The notes: generated from the sequence alone by a model not told the origin. 64,000 bases of DNA from Lachnospiraceae bacterium (GCA_017399685.1 JAFQBM010000006.1:25499-89498), one strand, 5' to 3'. Positions 16,511 through 26,690 are shown, numbered from the stretch's first letter. Numbers and translations: made by a program.

Positions 16511-19171
16511 ATGGTTATGATGAAACGATTCGTAGTGGGCATTTTAGCCCATGTTGACGCAGGAAAAACTACATTATCAGAAAGTCTGCTTTACCTATCC
16601 GGTGAAATCCGTAAATTAGGAAGAGTAGACCATAAAAATACCTTTTTAGACCATAACGAGTTAGAACGCCAGCGGGGAATTACCATTTTTTCCAAACAGG
16701 CATGGTTGAAATACGACGATATGGAACTTCAGCTGCTGGACACTCCCGGTCACGTAGATTTTTCTGCAGAAATGGAACGAACCTTACAAATTTTAGACTA
16801 TGCCATTGTAGTAATCAGCGGCACGGATTTGGTGCAGGGACATACAGAAATGGTGTTTCGCTTATTGGCAAGGTATCAGGTCCCTGCCTTTCTTTTTGTA
16901 AATAAAATGGATTTGTCCCCCTTTAGCAAAGAAGAAATTCTAGAAGAACTAAGAAAACGTCTAAGCGAACAAATCATTGATTTCACAAAAGAAGAATTCT
17001 CTTCTTCAGACTATGAAATCATGGCAATGAGTGAAGAATCTTTATTAGAACAATACTTGGAATCCGGCACCATAAACAAAGAACAAATAAAAACTGCCAT
17101 TGCCAGAAGAGGAATCTTTCCCTGCTATTTTGGTTCTGCCCTAAAAATGGAAGGGGTAGAAGAACTTTTAAAAGGAATGCAGGAATATGCCTTAGAAAAA
17201 CTAACTGACCATTCTTTTGGTGCCAAGGTATATAAGATTGGAAAAGATGACCAGGGAAATCGGCTGACCTATTTAAAAGTAACCAGCGGTTCCTTAAAAG
17301 CAAAAACCCTAATAAAAATAAAGCCAAAATCCGGGGAAGAACTGGAAGAAAAAGCAGACCAGGTTCGTCTTTACAACGGAGCAAAATTTAAGATTTTAGA
17401 AGAGGCACAGGCAGGAACTGTCTGTGCTGTAACCGGGTTAAAAGCAACCTATCCAGGACAAGGATTAGGAACCGAAAAAGACTCTGATTTACCAGTATTG
17501 GAATCCGTATTATCTTATCAGGTCATTCCGGAAGAAGGAGCAGACCCACACAAAGTATTATTAAAACTATATGAGTTAGAGGAAGAAGAACCGGAACTTC
17601 ATGTAGTCTGGAAAGAAGACCTGCAAGAAATTCATGTCCGCCTTATGGGCGAAGTGCAGCTGGATATTATCAAAAATATGATGCAAAAAAGATACGGAAT
17701 GAATGTTACTTTCGGTCCCGGCAGCATTTCCTACAAAGAAACCATAAAAGCTCCGGTAGAAGGAGTAGGACATTATGAACCCCTAAGACATTATGCTCAT
17801 GTTCAGTTGTTATTAGAACCTTTAGAACGAGGCAGTGGGCTTTGGTTTCACACAGACTGCAGCGAAGACGTGTTAGACAAGAACTGGCAGAGATTGATTC
17901 TAACCCATCTGCAAGAGAAAGAACACAAAGGAGTCTTAACAGGAGCTCCCATTACAGACTTAAAAATAACCTTGCTGACAGGAAAGGCACACCAAAAGCA
18001 CACGGAAGGCGGAGATTTCCGCCAGGCCACTTACCGGGCAGTGCGACAAGCCTTAAAAAAGGCAGAAAGCATTTTATTAGAGCCTTATTATGAGTTCAGA
18101 ATGGAACTTCCTACAGAATGTGTGGGAAAAGCCATGACAGATATCAAAACCATGAGAGGCTCCTTTGAAATTGAAAGAACAGAAGAAGAAACCACGGTTC
18201 TTACCGGAAATGCCCCGGTAGCCGAAATGCAGGATTATGATACAAAAATCCGTTCCTACACCAAAGGCAGAGGTCGTCTTTTCCTGCAGGTAACGGGATA
18301 TGAGCCTTGCGAAAATCAGGAAGAAATCGTAAGTTCTATCCATTATGACAGTGAAGCGGATTTAGAAAATACACCAGATTCCGTATTTTGCGCCCATGGG
18401 GCAGGATTTATTGTAAAATGGTATGAAGTAGAAAAATACCTATACCTTGACAGTAAAAAAAACTGGGAAGGAAAAACAGAAACTTCCTCAGAGGTCTCGT
18501 TCTCCCAAGCGGAACCCAAAGAAGTAAAAACGAAAAAAGAATCCTGGTACGTAGAAGAAGACAAAGAATTTGAAGCTATTATGCTGAGAGAATTCGGGGA
18601 AAAGAAATTAGAACGTCATAAACCTGCTTATAAAGTAACCTATGAAAAGCAGGAAGAAAAGAAACGAAAGAAAAGAGAATACGAAAAAGAACAGTTAAGA
18701 ATCGAAAGTGGCTATGCCAAAAAGCCACAGAATAAAAAACAGGAAAAATATCTTCTGGTAGACGGCTATAATATCATTTTTGCATGGGAAGAATTAAGTC
18801 TTCTGGCAAAGGAAAATCTGGAAGCTGCCAGGGGAAAGCTCATGGATTTACTATGTAATTACCAGGCTTATACCGGAGTTCACCTGATTCTGGTTTTCGA
18901 TGCTTATCGGGTAAAAGGCAATCTGGGTACAGTAACAAGGTATCATAACATACATGTCATTTACACCAAAGAAGCAGAAACTGCCGATATGTTTATTGAA
19001 AAAACCACCAAAGAGATTGCGAAAAAACATCAGGTAGTGGTAGCCACTTCTGACGCTTTGGAACAAATGATTATTATGGGGCATGGAGCCATACGTTTAT
19101 CTGCTAGTGCATTTTGGGAAGAGTTGGAACGGATAAACGAGCTGATACAAGAAGACCTGGAAGCGTTGTAA
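16511..19171 (+). CDS. TetM-like translational GTPase fused to YacP/Rae1-type NYN nuclease domain
   Basis: 886 residues. Residues 1 to about 650 are a translation factor of the Tet(M)/EF-G type: AHVDAGKTT (14-22), DTPGHVDF (77-84), NKMD (131-134), then domains II to V. After a charged linker (about 660-745), residues 747-886 match the YacP/Rae1 PIN/NYN endoribonuclease: LLVDGYNII (Asp751), LVFDAYRVKG (Asp797), ETADMFIE (Asp826), ATSD (Asp848) and GHGAIRLSA, so all acidic residues of the fold are kept. Tet(M) proteins release tetracycline from the ribosome; Rae1 of Bacillus cleaves mRNA in the ribosomal A site. The fusion suggests a GTPase that brings a nuclease to the A site. Tetracycline resistance is possible but not shown. 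ATG 16520 (MKRFVVG) is an alternative start. Confidence 0.85.
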   Translation: MVMMKRFVVGILAHVDAGKTTLSESLLYLSGEIRKLGRVDHKNTFLDHNELERQRGITIFSKQAWLKYDDMELQLLDTPGHVDFSAEMERTLQILDYAIVVISGTDLVQGHTEMVFRLLARYQVPAFLFVNKMDLSPFSKEEILEELRKRLSEQIIDFTKEEFSSSDYEIMAMSEESLLEQYLESGTINKEQIKTAIARRGIFPCYFGSALKMEGVEELLKGMQEYALEKLTDHSFGAKVYKIGKDDQGNRLTYLKVTSGSLKAKTLIKIKPKSGEELEEKADQVRLYNGAKFKILEEAQAGTVCAVTGLKATYPGQGLGTEKDSDLPVLESVLSYQVIPEEGADPHKVLLKLYELEEEEPELHVVWKEDLQEIHVRLMGEVQLDIIKNMMQKRYGMNVTFGPGSISYKETIKAPVEGVGHYEPLRHYAHVQLLLEPLERGSGLWFHTDCSEDVLDKNWQRLILTHLQEKEHKGVLTGAPITDLKITLLTGKAHQKHTEGGDFRQATYRAVRQALKKAESILLEPYYEFRMELPTECVGKAMTDIKTMRGSFEIERTEEETTVLTGNAPVAEMQDYDTKIRSYTKGRGRLFLQVTGYEPCENQEEIVSSIHYDSEADLENTPDSVFCAHGAGFIVKWYEVEKYLYLDSKKNWEGKTETSSEVSFSQAEPKEVKTKKESWYVEEDKEFEAIMLREFGEKKLERHKPAYKVTYEKQEEKKRKKREYEKEQLRIESGYAKKPQNKKQEKYLLVDGYNIIFAWEELSLLAKENLEAARGKLMDLLCNYQAYTGVHLILVFDAYRVKGNLGTVTRYHNIHVIYTKEAETADMFIEKTTKEIAKKHQVVVATSDALEQMIIMGHGAIRLSASAFWEELERINELIQEDLEAL

Positions 19172-19253
19172 AGGCGTTGTAAATTACAGTTAAGACGTTT
19201 TCGTAAAAAAAGTTATAAATCGGGAAAAGAAAAGAGTTTTTTAGATTCCTACG

Positions 19254-19282
19254 TTGACATTTTTTAGCGAACGAGGTAAGAT
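19254..19282 (+). promoter_or_regulatory. Sigma-A-type promoter of ilvE
   Basis: -35 TTGACA (19254-19259), 17-bp spacer, -10 TAAGAT (19277-19282). Confidence 0.75.
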
Positions 19283-19321
19283 TGAAAGAAAAAAAGATTC
19301 ATTGAAGGGATGGCAGATAAT

Positions 19322-20347
19322 ATGGAAAAGAAAAACATTGATTGGGCAAACCTCGGTTTTGGATACTGTAAGACAGATAAGAGATTTGTAGCAAATTATA
19401 AAGATGGTGCATGGGATGAAGGTGTTCTTACAGAAGACGATAAAGTAGTCATCAGCGAATGTGCAGGTGTTCTTCAGTATGCACAGACTTGTTTTGAAGG
19501 TTTAAAGGCATATACCACAGAAGATGGCCGTATCGTAACTTTCCGTCCGGACTTAAATGCGTCCCGTATGGCAGATTCTTGTAGAAAACTTGAAATGCCT
19601 GTATTTCCGGAAGATAAATTTGTAGAAGCAGTAAAGGAAACCATTAAAGCAAATGTAGCATATGTACCTCCATATGGTTCCGGAGCTACTTTATATGTAC
19701 GTCCATATATGTTCGGAAGCAGTCCTGTTATCGGTGTAAAACCGGCACAGGAATATCAGTTTAGAATTTTCACTACACCGGTAGGTCCATACTTTAAGGG
19801 TGGAGTAAAATCCTTAACCATCCGTATCTCTGATATGGATAGAGCAGCCCCACACGGAACCGGTCATATCAAGGCAGGTCTTAACTATGCCATGAGTTTA
19901 TCTAACATTGTAGAAGCTCATAACCTAGGCTTTGATGAAAATATGTATTTAGATTCTGCTACCAGAACTTATGTAGAAGAAACAGGCGGAGCCAACTTCT
20001 TATTCGTAACCAAAGACGGTAAGGTAGTAACACCGGATTCAGAAACCATTTTACCTTCGATTACACGTCGTTCTTTAATGATTGTTGCGAAGGAATACTT
20101 AGGATTAGAAGTAGAACAACGTAAAGTAACAAAGGACGAATTAAAGGATTTCGCAGAATGTGGTCTTTGTGGAACAGCAGCGGTAATTTCACCGGTAGGT
20201 AAGGTAGTAGACCATGGAACAGAGATTATCTTTAAGGACTCTGAAAAGGAAATGGGACCAATCACCAAGAAATTATATGATACTTTAACCGGAATCCAGA
20301 TGGGAAGAATCGAAGCACCACAAGGCTGGATTCAGGAAATCCTATAA
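19322..20347 (+). CDS. ilvE: Branched-chain amino acid aminotransferase
   Basis: PLP enzyme that interconverts leucine, isoleucine or valine with their 2-oxo acids. The fold-type IV signatures are present: FEGLKAY, RPDLNASRM, YVRPYMFG, the HIKAGLNYAMS segment with the PLP lysine (about residue 184), and ETGGANFLFV. Length 341 fits the family. I chose ATG 19322 (MEKKNIDW) because the first ATG (19310) sits directly on the gaaggg ribosome site. It has its own promoter; gltX follows after 21 nt. Confidence 0.93.
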   Translation: MEKKNIDWANLGFGYCKTDKRFVANYKDGAWDEGVLTEDDKVVISECAGVLQYAQTCFEGLKAYTTEDGRIVTFRPDLNASRMADSCRKLEMPVFPEDKFVEAVKETIKANVAYVPPYGSGATLYVRPYMFGSSPVIGVKPAQEYQFRIFTTPVGPYFKGGVKSLTIRISDMDRAAPHGTGHIKAGLNYAMSLSNIVEAHNLGFDENMYLDSATRTYVEETGGANFLFVTKDGKVVTPDSETILPSITRRSLMIVAKEYLGLEVEQRKVTKDELKDFAECGLCGTAAVISPVGKVVDHGTEIIFKDSEKEMGPITKKLYDTLTGIQMGRIEAPQGWIQEIL

Positions 20348-20368
20348 GACAGAAAAAGGAGTAATATC

Positions 20369-21835
20369 ATGAGCAAAATTAGAACCAGATTTGCCCCTAG
20401 CCCAACAGGAAGAATGCACGTTGGTAATTTAAGAACAGCATTGTACGCATATTTGATTGCAAAACACGAAGACGGAGATTTTTTAATCCGTATTGAAGAT
20501 ACCGACCAGGAAAGATATGTGGAAGGTGCAGTAGATATCATTTACCGTACCATGGCAGGAACAGGACTGATTCATGACGAAGGTCCGGACAAGGATAAGG
20601 GATATGGACCTTATGTACAAAGCGAAAGACAAGCCCAGGGCATTTACTTAAAATATGCCAAGGAACTGGTAGAAAAAGGAGAAGCATATTACTGCTTTTG
20701 TGACCAGGAACGTCTGGATTCTTTAAAGAGTGAAGTGGTGGAAGGAAAAGAAATTACGAAATACGATAAGCATTGCTTAAGCCTTTCCAAAGAAGAAGTA
20801 GAAGAAAAATTAAAAGCAGGAGTTCCATATGTCATTCGCCAGAACAATCCTACCGAAGGAAAGACTTCCTTTTTGGATGAAATTTATGGAGAAATCTCCG
20901 TAGATAACAGCGAATTAGATGACATGGTATTAATTAAGTCCGATGGATATCCAACTTATAATTTTGCCAATGTAGTGGATGACCACTTAATGGAAATTAC
21001 CCATGTAGTGCGTGGAAATGAATACCTTTCCTCTTCTCCAAAGTATAACCGTTTATATCAGGCATTTGGATGGGAAGTACCGGTATACGTTCACTGCCCT
21101 ACCATCACCAACGAAGAACATAAAAAATTAAGTAAGAGAAGTGGACATGCTTCTTATGAAGATTTAATAGAACAAGGATTTTTACCAGAAGCCATTGTAA
21201 ACTTTGTAGCTTTACTTGGATGGAGTCCAAATGGCGAAGAAGAATTCTTTACCTTAAAAGAATTAGAACAAGCCTTTGATTACCACCGTATCGGTAAGGC
21301 ACCGGCAGTCTTTGACATGACCAAATTAAAATGGATGAATGGGGAATATATTAAGAAATTAGACCCGGATAAATTCTATGAAATGGCACTTCCATACTTA
21401 AAAGAAGTCATTACAAAGGATTATGATTTGAAGAAAGTAGCACAGTTAGTACAATCCAGAATCGAAACACTTCCGGATTGTAAAGAATTGGTAGATTTCT
21501 TTGAAGAATTACCAGAATACGATGTAGCGATGTACACCCATAAGAAAATGAAGACCAATACAGAAAATGCATACGAAATCTTAAAAGAAGAATATGAATT
21601 ATTAAAGAATTTTGACGCTTTTGATGTACAAAGTTTACACGACTTATTAATGGATTACATTGCGAAGAAAGAAATCAAAAATGGTACAGGATTATGGCCA
21701 ATCCGTACTGCAGTCAGTGGAAAACAGTCAACTCCTGGTGGAGCATTCGAAATTATGGAGATTATTGGAAAAGAAGAATCTCTAAAGAGAATCGAAACCG
21801 GATTATCCATGCTTGAAAAAGCATTGAATGCCTAA
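20369..21835 (+). CDS. gltX: Glutamyl-tRNA synthetase
   Basis: Class I aminoacyl-tRNA synthetase charging tRNA-Glu (and probably tRNA-Gln, for later amidation). The ATP site reads [20 protein letters not shown] (HIGH variant HVGN), IEDTDQERY follows, and the KMSKS loop is KLSKRSGH (about 252-259). The C-terminal anticodon-binding domain is helical. Length 488 is normal. A strong aaaaaggag ribosome site precedes the ATG. The stop shares one base with the helicase start (TAATG). Confidence 0.96.
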   Translation: MSKIRTRFAPSPTGRMHVGNLRTALYAYLIAKHEDGDFLIRIEDTDQERYVEGAVDIIYRTMAGTGLIHDEGPDKDKGYGPYVQSERQAQGIYLKYAKELVEKGEAYYCFCDQERLDSLKSEVVEGKEITKYDKHCLSLSKEEVEEKLKAGVPYVIRQNNPTEGKTSFLDEIYGEISVDNSELDDMVLIKSDGYPTYNFANVVDDHLMEITHVVRGNEYLSSSPKYNRLYQAFGWEVPVYVHCPTITNEEHKKLSKRSGHASYEDLIEQGFLPEAIVNFVALLGWSPNGEEEFFTLKELEQAFDYHRIGKAPAVFDMTKLKWMNGEYIKKLDPDKFYEMALPYLKEVITKDYDLKKVAQLVQSRIETLPDCKELVDFFEELPEYDVAMYTHKKMKTNTENAYEILKEEYELLKNFDAFDVQSLHDLLMDYIAKKEIKNGTGLWPIRTAVSGKQSTPGGAFEIMEIIGKEESLKRIETGLSMLEKALNA

Positions 21836-23808
21836 TGAAGAATCTATTTAGTAACTCACAAAATAAAGCGGTCACCCATCTGGGTGGCCCTTGTCTTGTT
21901 GCAGCGGCGCCGGGTTCCGGAAAAACCACGGTAATTACCGGGAGAACTGCATATCTAATTCAAGAAAAAGGCATTTCGCCTTCGAAGATTCTGGTAATTA
22001 CCTTTACCAAAGCAGCAGCGAAAGAAATGGAAGAACGATTTGTAAAACAAGAGGGAGAAACCTTTGGGGTGACTTTCTCTACTTTTCATGCCATTTTCTT
22101 TCAGGTGTTACGATGGGCCTATCATTATACTGCGGCGGACATCATAAAAGAAGAGGAGCGAAGAAGGCTGATACGGGAATGCATTGGAAGAATGGAACTG
22201 GAAATTCAGGATGAAGAACGGATGGTGGAGGACATTCTCTTAGAAATCGGTCTCATTAAAAACCAATACATACCCATAAAAGAATATGAGCCGGATTGTA
22301 TGACCCGGGAAGAATTCTGCGAGGTTTATGAAGCTTATCAAAATTACCTGTACCAGAACCGGAAACTGGATTTTGATGATATGCAGGTTTACTGTTACGA
22401 GTTGTTTTTAGAACGAAAAGATATTTTAAAAATGTGGCAGAACCGGTTTGAATATATTATGATTGACGAATTTCAAGACATTAATCCACTCCAGTACCGC
22501 ATCATAAAAATGCTGGCAGAACCTCATAAGAATCTGTTTGTAGTAGGGGATGACGACCAGTCCATTTATGGATTCCGGGGGTCGAAACCGGAACTTATGC
22601 TTGCTTTTGAAGAGGATTTTAAAGGTTGCAACAAGGTGATATTAAACGAGAACTACCGCAGTGGTTCCGCCATCATTGAGCATAGTAAAAATCTGATTTC
22701 CCATAATCTCATTCGCATGGAAAAACAAATAGAAGGCGTCCGGACAGAAAAAGGGGCTGTGTTTTTCCATAAAATAAAAAATGTAAGGGAACAAAATGGA
22801 GAGATTATTCAGCAAATCATTGCTTATGCTAAAAAAGGAGTTCCTTATGAGGAAATGGCGGTGTTATACCGTACCAACCAACAGCCAAGATTTTTGGTAG
22901 AAAAGCTGATGGAATATAACATTCCTTTTTATGTTCAGGATTATGTTAGTGATTTATACGAACATTGGATTGCCAGGGATATCATTTCTTACTTTAAAAT
23001 AGCTAAGGGAAACCGGGAACGAAAAAACTGGCTTTCCGTTGTAAACCGTCCCAAAAGATATATCAGCAGGGACTTATTTGATTCGGAACAGGTAGACATA
23101 AAAAGTATCATAGGAAAGAACAGCGAAAAAGTCTGGGTTGGTAAGAATCTTACGGATATGATGACAGACTTAAATATCATAAAAAACATGGATGCCTGTA
23201 GTGCCATGCACTACATAAAAAAGGTAATAGGTTACGACACTTATTTAAGGGAATATGCCAAAGAACGAAGAATCAAGGAAGAAGATTTATTGGAAATACT
23301 GGACCAGCTTTTGGAAAGTGCCAAAGAATCAGAAAGCATAGATGCCTGGTTTGAACACATTGAAAAAGTACGTTCGGAACAGGAAGAACACAAACATATT
23401 GTGGATAAAAGAGGTTCTGAGGTCACTTTATCCACAATGCACAGGGCAAAAGGGCTGGAATTTCAGGTGGTTTTCATTATGGACTGCAATGAGGAAATCT
23501 GTCCCCATTCGAAATCCCAGACACCGGAAGAAATCGAAGAAGAAAGAAGACTGTTTTATGTGGCAGTTACCAGAGCAAAGGATGAGCTGCATTGCTATAT
23601 CCCGGAAGAACGATATGAAAAAGAAACCCAAAGTTCAAGATTTATAAAGGAACTCACCACACCAAGAAGAGAGTGGAAAGTAGGAGATAAAGTAAGACAT
23701 AAGAAATATGGAGAAGGAGTCGTAACACTAATCGAAAAAGAAAATTTGCAGGTTGTATTTGAAAATGGAATGTGTAAAAAGTTTCGGTTGGAATATTTTA
23801 CAGGATAG
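21835..23808 (+). CDS. UvrD/PcrA-type superfamily 1 DNA helicase
   Basis: ATP-driven 3'-5' DNA helicase. Walker A is AAPGSGKTT (about 23-31), motif II DEFQDINPLQY (about 210-220), motif III VGDDDQSIYGFRGS, motif V/VI LSTMHRAKGLEFQVVFI and RRLFYVAVTRAKDE. A C-terminal Tudor-like tail (VGDKVRHKKYGEGVV) is like that of PcrA, which binds RNA polymerase. At 657 residues it is shorter than PcrA (about 740). Its translational coupling to gltX is unusual but probably only operon economy. Confidence 0.92.
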   Translation: MKNLFSNSQNKAVTHLGGPCLVAAAPGSGKTTVITGRTAYLIQEKGISPSKILVITFTKAAAKEMEERFVKQEGETFGVTFSTFHAIFFQVLRWAYHYTAADIIKEEERRRLIRECIGRMELEIQDEERMVEDILLEIGLIKNQYIPIKEYEPDCMTREEFCEVYEAYQNYLYQNRKLDFDDMQVYCYELFLERKDILKMWQNRFEYIMIDEFQDINPLQYRIIKMLAEPHKNLFVVGDDDQSIYGFRGSKPELMLAFEEDFKGCNKVILNENYRSGSAIIEHSKNLISHNLIRMEKQIEGVRTEKGAVFFHKIKNVREQNGEIIQQIIAYAKKGVPYEEMAVLYRTNQQPRFLVEKLMEYNIPFYVQDYVSDLYEHWIARDIISYFKIAKGNRERKNWLSVVNRPKRYISRDLFDSEQVDIKSIIGKNSEKVWVGKNLTDMMTDLNIIKNMDACSAMHYIKKVIGYDTYLREYAKERRIKEEDLLEILDQLLESAKESESIDAWFEHIEKVRSEQEEHKHIVDKRGSEVTLSTMHRAKGLEFQVVFIMDCNEEICPHSKSQTPEEIEEERRLFYVAVTRAKDELHCYIPEERYEKETQSSRFIKELTTPRREWKVGDKVRHKKYGEGVVTLIEKENLQVVFENGMCKKFRLEYFTG

Positions 23809-23882
23809 TATGGATAACGAAATAGAAATGGAAAAAATAAAACTAATGGATTAAGATTCGTGTGTTCTGTTGGTTTATCCTT

Positions 23883-23960
23883 AATTGATGTCACCAGTTT
23901 ATAAGCTATGTCAATTGACCTTTTTATGATTAAGGCCGTGAAACATCTCGGATCATTCCG
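23883..23960. repeat. R2 dispersed repeat copy, rearranged
   Basis: Read on the minus strand it contains gacatagcttataaactggt, and on the plus strand it ends GATTAAGG..GTGAA.CA.CTCGG as in the copy at 37661. An insertion appears to split the two halves. Nothing else is seen between the helicase and the next gene. Confidence 0.45.
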
Positions 23961-24028
23961 ATTTATTTTATTCAAGTTTACGTGCTAACAACAACTTTTT
24001 TATGTAACAATGTATTTTTTTATGATAA

Positions 24029-24571
24029 CTATTTTATGGTGAATGGTAACTGGTTAATCCGTGGATATTTCTGCACCAAAGCTTTTATAAGCCGATAATT
24101 TGAACAGTTCCAATTAGTACCGATAGTTCCGAAAATTGTTTTGATACGAATTTCACGACTACGATTAAAATAATAATAACCTTTAATCGAACTATCCGGA
24201 TAGTAACGAACCTTTCCGAATGCTGTTCTATGTACAATGCCATCCACACAAAAAACCAAAACCCAGTTTCTCATAAACAAAGCAAAAAAGAGGAACAGTA
24301 TCAAAAAAAACAAAGACATTGCAAAAAACATAATTGCATATGCGACTTTTTCATTTGATAAACTTTCCATACTTTTGTAAAGAGTACCAATCCATGCTCC
24401 CAAAGAACCCACAACTGCTTGTCCTATTCCATAACTTCGACCACTGCTAACCGCCAGTATATTTTCGTACGGAACTTCATCCGGAATCTCAAATATTCCA
24501 TATTTTTGAACCCATCGGTGCAAAAATATGGGAAGTATAAATGTAGCCAAAATAATGATGTATACTAACAT
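24029..24571 (-). CDS. Membrane protein of unknown function, two helices
   Basis: 180 residues. An N-terminal helix (residues 1-20, MLVYIIILATFILPIFL), a central helix (about 90-115, AIMFFAMSLFFLILFLFFALFM) and a C-terminal domain rich in beta strands and aromatic residues (VRYYPDSSIKGYYYFNRSREIRI), which could be PH-like and cytoplasmic. I do not recognise the family. The start at 24571 has a good aaggagag ribosome site; a longer reading would take its N-terminus from repeat R2. The long tandem of tyrosines is notable. Confidence 0.6.
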   Translation of the reverse strand: MLVYIIILATFILPIFLHRWVQKYGIFEIPDEVPYENILAVSSGRSYGIGQAVVGSLGAWIGTLYKSMESLSNEKVAYAIMFFAMSLFFLILFLFFALFMRNWVLVFCVDGIVHRTAFGKVRYYPDSSIKGYYYFNRSREIRIKTIFGTIGTNWNCSNYRLIKALVQKYPRINQLPFTIK

Positions 24572-24599
24572 ATTTTCTCTCTCCTTAAAATCAAGCCTC

Positions 24600-24650
24600 A
24601 ATGATTTATGACATATCTTGTAAAACATTACCGGTGGACACATTATGTGT
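24600..24650 (+). repeat. R2 dispersed repeat copy
   Basis: Starts aatgatttatgacatatctt, then gtaaaacattaccggtgg and a cacattatgtg palindrome, in the same order as the copy at 37661. Confidence 0.6.
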
Positions 24651-24664
24651 TACCTGATTACCCG

Positions 24665-24910
24665 TTACTCTAAAAAGCTGTCTATAAAATAAGATAGCAT
24701 TATATTCGAATCTTCACAAGTGGTTTTTGGTTGATTTTCGTCACACGAGGGAACTGTTTGAGACGAAGGTGAGTTTTCGTGAATGGAAGATAAAATGTAC
24801 AAACCGAGTAGAAAACGTAGCGTGTCATAAGAAATGTCTTTCTCATTGACAGGATTAAGAAAATCTATAGGAACAGTAACTTTGACAGAAACTATAGTGA
24901 AGAAATTCAT
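24665..24910 (-). CDS. Small hypothetical ORF, doubtful
   Basis: 81 codons with ATG and a modest aagg ribosome site at 7 nt. The first half (residues 1-45) is hydrophobic/amphipathic and looks protein-like, the second half is low-complexity Ser/Pro/Glu/Cys. No family recognised. It may be a real small gene or a decayed remnant, since it lies between R2 material and a divergent promoter. Confidence 0.3.
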   Translation of the reverse strand: MNFFTIVSVKVTVPIDFLNPVNEKDISYDTLRFLLGLYILSSIHENSPSSQTVPSCDENQPKTTCEDSNIMLSYFIDSFLE

Positions 24911-24920
24911 ATCCGAACCT

Positions 24921-24949
24921 TGCTTTTTTAGAAGTCATGTAGTACAATG
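24921..24949 (+). promoter_or_regulatory. Predicted promoter of the DUF1292 gene
   Basis: -35 TTGCTT (24921-24926), 17-bp spacer, -10 TACAAT (24944-24949). Confidence 0.65.
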
Positions 24950-25034
24950 AGTAAGAATTAAAAAGCAGAGTTTTTTGTTTTTTTATAAAAAACAAGAGGA
25001 TAAATATAAGAAAATAAAGATAATGGAGGAAGTT

Positions 25035-25340
25035 ATGAGCGACAATATGGAATTTGATGGAACAATTACACTTTTATTAGATGGTGATGAAGAATTAGAA
25101 TGTGCGATTATTGCTACATTCCCAGCCAATGATAAAGATTACATTGCATTAATGCCAGTGGATCAGTTGGAAAATGAAGAAGGAGAATTATTCTTTTATC
25201 GTTATACCATAAACGAAGAAGGCGAACCGGTTCTTGAAAACATCGAAGAAGATGATGAATTTGAAATCGTAGCAGATGCTTTTGATGAAATGTTAGATGA
25301 AGAAGAATTCAATGCCATGGATTCTGAGGATGAAGAGTAA
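25035..25340 (+). CDS. DUF1292 (YrzB-like) small acidic protein
   Basis: 101 residues, strongly acidic, ending in a Glu/Asp tail (DEMLDEEEFNAMDSEDEE). The core ITLLLDGDEELECAIIATF...YIALMPVDQ..GELFFYRY is the DUF1292 signature found in almost all Firmicutes, usually near the ruvX/alaS genes, which are not here. Function unknown. ATG 25035 follows ggaggaagtt, so the longer in-frame start at 24975 is unlikely. Confidence 0.85.
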   Translation: MSDNMEFDGTITLLLDGDEELECAIIATFPANDKDYIALMPVDQLENEEGELFFYRYTINEEGEPVLENIEEDDEFEIVADAFDEMLDEEEFNAMDSEDEE

Positions 25341-25344
25341 TAGT

Positions 25345-25369
25345 GTTACTGTTCGGCAGGAACAATAAC
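25345..25369 (+). repeat. R1 element terminal fragment
   Basis: GTTACTGTTC and an inverted GAACAATAAC separated by five bases, like the ends of R1 closed on each other. Confidence 0.45.
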
Positions 25370-25393
25370 CATCGTCAAAGGATAAGTAAAAGA

Positions 25394-25425
25394 GGTAAAG
25401 GTAGCGATATCTTTGCCTTTTTTTT
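25394..25425 (+). terminator. Intrinsic terminator
   Basis: A 10-bp stem (ggtaaaggta / tatctttgcc, two G-T pairs) capped by a GCGA tetraloop, followed by eight T. Confidence 0.8.
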
Positions 25426-25443
25426 AAAGGAAGGAATAGAGAT

Positions 25444-26679
25444 ATGAAAGAGCAAGGATATACATTGGTAGAAGGCGGAGTTTGTGCTGCCAAAGGATTT
25501 TTAGCAAATGGATTAAATTGTGGATTAAATAAAGATAAAAATAAGAATGATTTGGCGGCCGTCTTTAGTGAAACATTATGTCAGGCAGCAGCGGTATACA
25601 CTACGAATAAAGTAAAAGGTGCACCGATTCTTGTAACAAAGAAGAATTTAGAGGCTACCGGTGGAAAGGCAAGAGCCGTCATTGCCAACAGCAAAAATGC
25701 CAATACCTGTAATGCAGATGGTGAAGAAAAAGCAAATCAGATGTGTGAATTGCTGGCTGGTGAGTTAGGAATTGCTAAAGAAGAGGTAATCGTAGCTTCC
25801 ACCGGGGTAATTGGACAAAGACTTCCGATAGAACCGATTGCGAGTCATGTAAAAGAACTGGTAGCAGGACTAAGTGCAGACGGAAACCATAAGGCAGCCA
25901 ATGCCATTATGACTACGGATACCGTAAAAAAAGAAGTAGCAGTTACCTTTGAATTAGATGGAAAGACCTGTACCATCGGCGGTATGGCAAAGGGTAGCGG
26001 AATGATTCACCCTAACATGGCAACTACTTTGAATTTTGTTACCACAGACGTTGCTATTTCCAACGAAATGTTGAAGAAGGCATTAAGCGATGTGGTAAAA
26101 GTAACTTATAACTGCCTAAGTGTAGACGGAGACACCTCTACCAATGACATGGTAAGTATTATGGCCAACGGTCTTTCCGGAAACACTGAAATCAAAGCAG
26201 AAGGCGAAGATTACGAAGTATTTAAACAAGGATTATACCTTGTTCTTATGAATATGACCAAAATGCTTGCAAAGGATGGAGAGGGTGCTACAAAACTATT
26301 AGAATGCACTTGTAAAGGAGCTGCAGATTTAGATACTGCAATTATTGTAGCCAAAAGTGTCATTCGTTCCCCGCTACTTAAGTGTGCCATGTTTGGTGAA
26401 GATGCCAACTGGGGAAGAATTCTTTGTGCCATTGGGTACGCAGAAGCAGAATTTGACATTGATAAAGTGGCAGTGGACATCGCATCTGCAAAAGGCAGAA
26501 TTCATGTCTGCGAAAATGGAGCCGGAGTTGACTTCTCAGAAGAAGAAGCAAAAGTGGTATTATCAGAAGAAGAAATCTTTATTGACATTGATTTAAATCA
26601 GGGAGAAGCATGTGCCAAAGCTTGGGGCTGTGATTTGACCTATGATTATGTAAAAATAAACGGAGATTACCGTTCTTAA
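25444..26679 (+). CDS. argJ: Bifunctional ornithine acetyltransferase / N-acetylglutamate synthase
   Basis: Recycles the acetyl group in arginine synthesis by moving it from N-acetylornithine to glutamate; it may also make N-acetylglutamate from acetyl-CoA. The self-cleavage site [14 protein letters not shown] is intact, with the predicted nucleophile Thr194 that becomes the N-terminus of the beta chain. [11 protein letters not shown] and [12 protein letters not shown] are further family motifs. Length 411 is normal. The usual partners argC, argB and argD are not beside it. The ribosome site is aaaggaagg. trpS follows with a one-gene operon spacing of 11 nt. Confidence 0.95.
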   Translation: MKEQGYTLVEGGVCAAKGFLANGLNCGLNKDKNKNDLAAVFSETLCQAAAVYTTNKVKGAPILVTKKNLEATGGKARAVIANSKNANTCNADGEEKANQMCELLAGELGIAKEEVIVASTGVIGQRLPIEPIASHVKELVAGLSADGNHKAANAIMTTDTVKKEVAVTFELDGKTCTIGGMAKGSGMIHPNMATTLNFVTTDVAISNEMLKKALSDVVKVTYNCLSVDGDTSTNDMVSIMANGLSGNTEIKAEGEDYEVFKQGLYLVLMNMTKMLAKDGEGATKLLECTCKGAADLDTAIIVAKSVIRSPLLKCAMFGEDANWGRILCAIGYAEAEFDIDKVAVDIASAKGRIHVCENGAGVDFSEEEAKVVLSEEEIFIDIDLNQGEACAKAWGCDLTYDYVKINGDYRS

Positions 26680-26690
26680 TGGAGGAAGAG

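Noticed and set aside
16511..18470. Acquired tetracycline-resistance gene
   Set aside because: The GTPase part is Tet(M)-like, but base composition and codon use match the neighbours, no mobile element flanks it, and the C-terminal nuclease domain is not part of Tet(M).
24571..24643. Longer N-terminus for the membrane protein at 24029-24571
   Set aside because: The extra residues would be read from repeat R2, and a good ribosome site sits before the shorter start.
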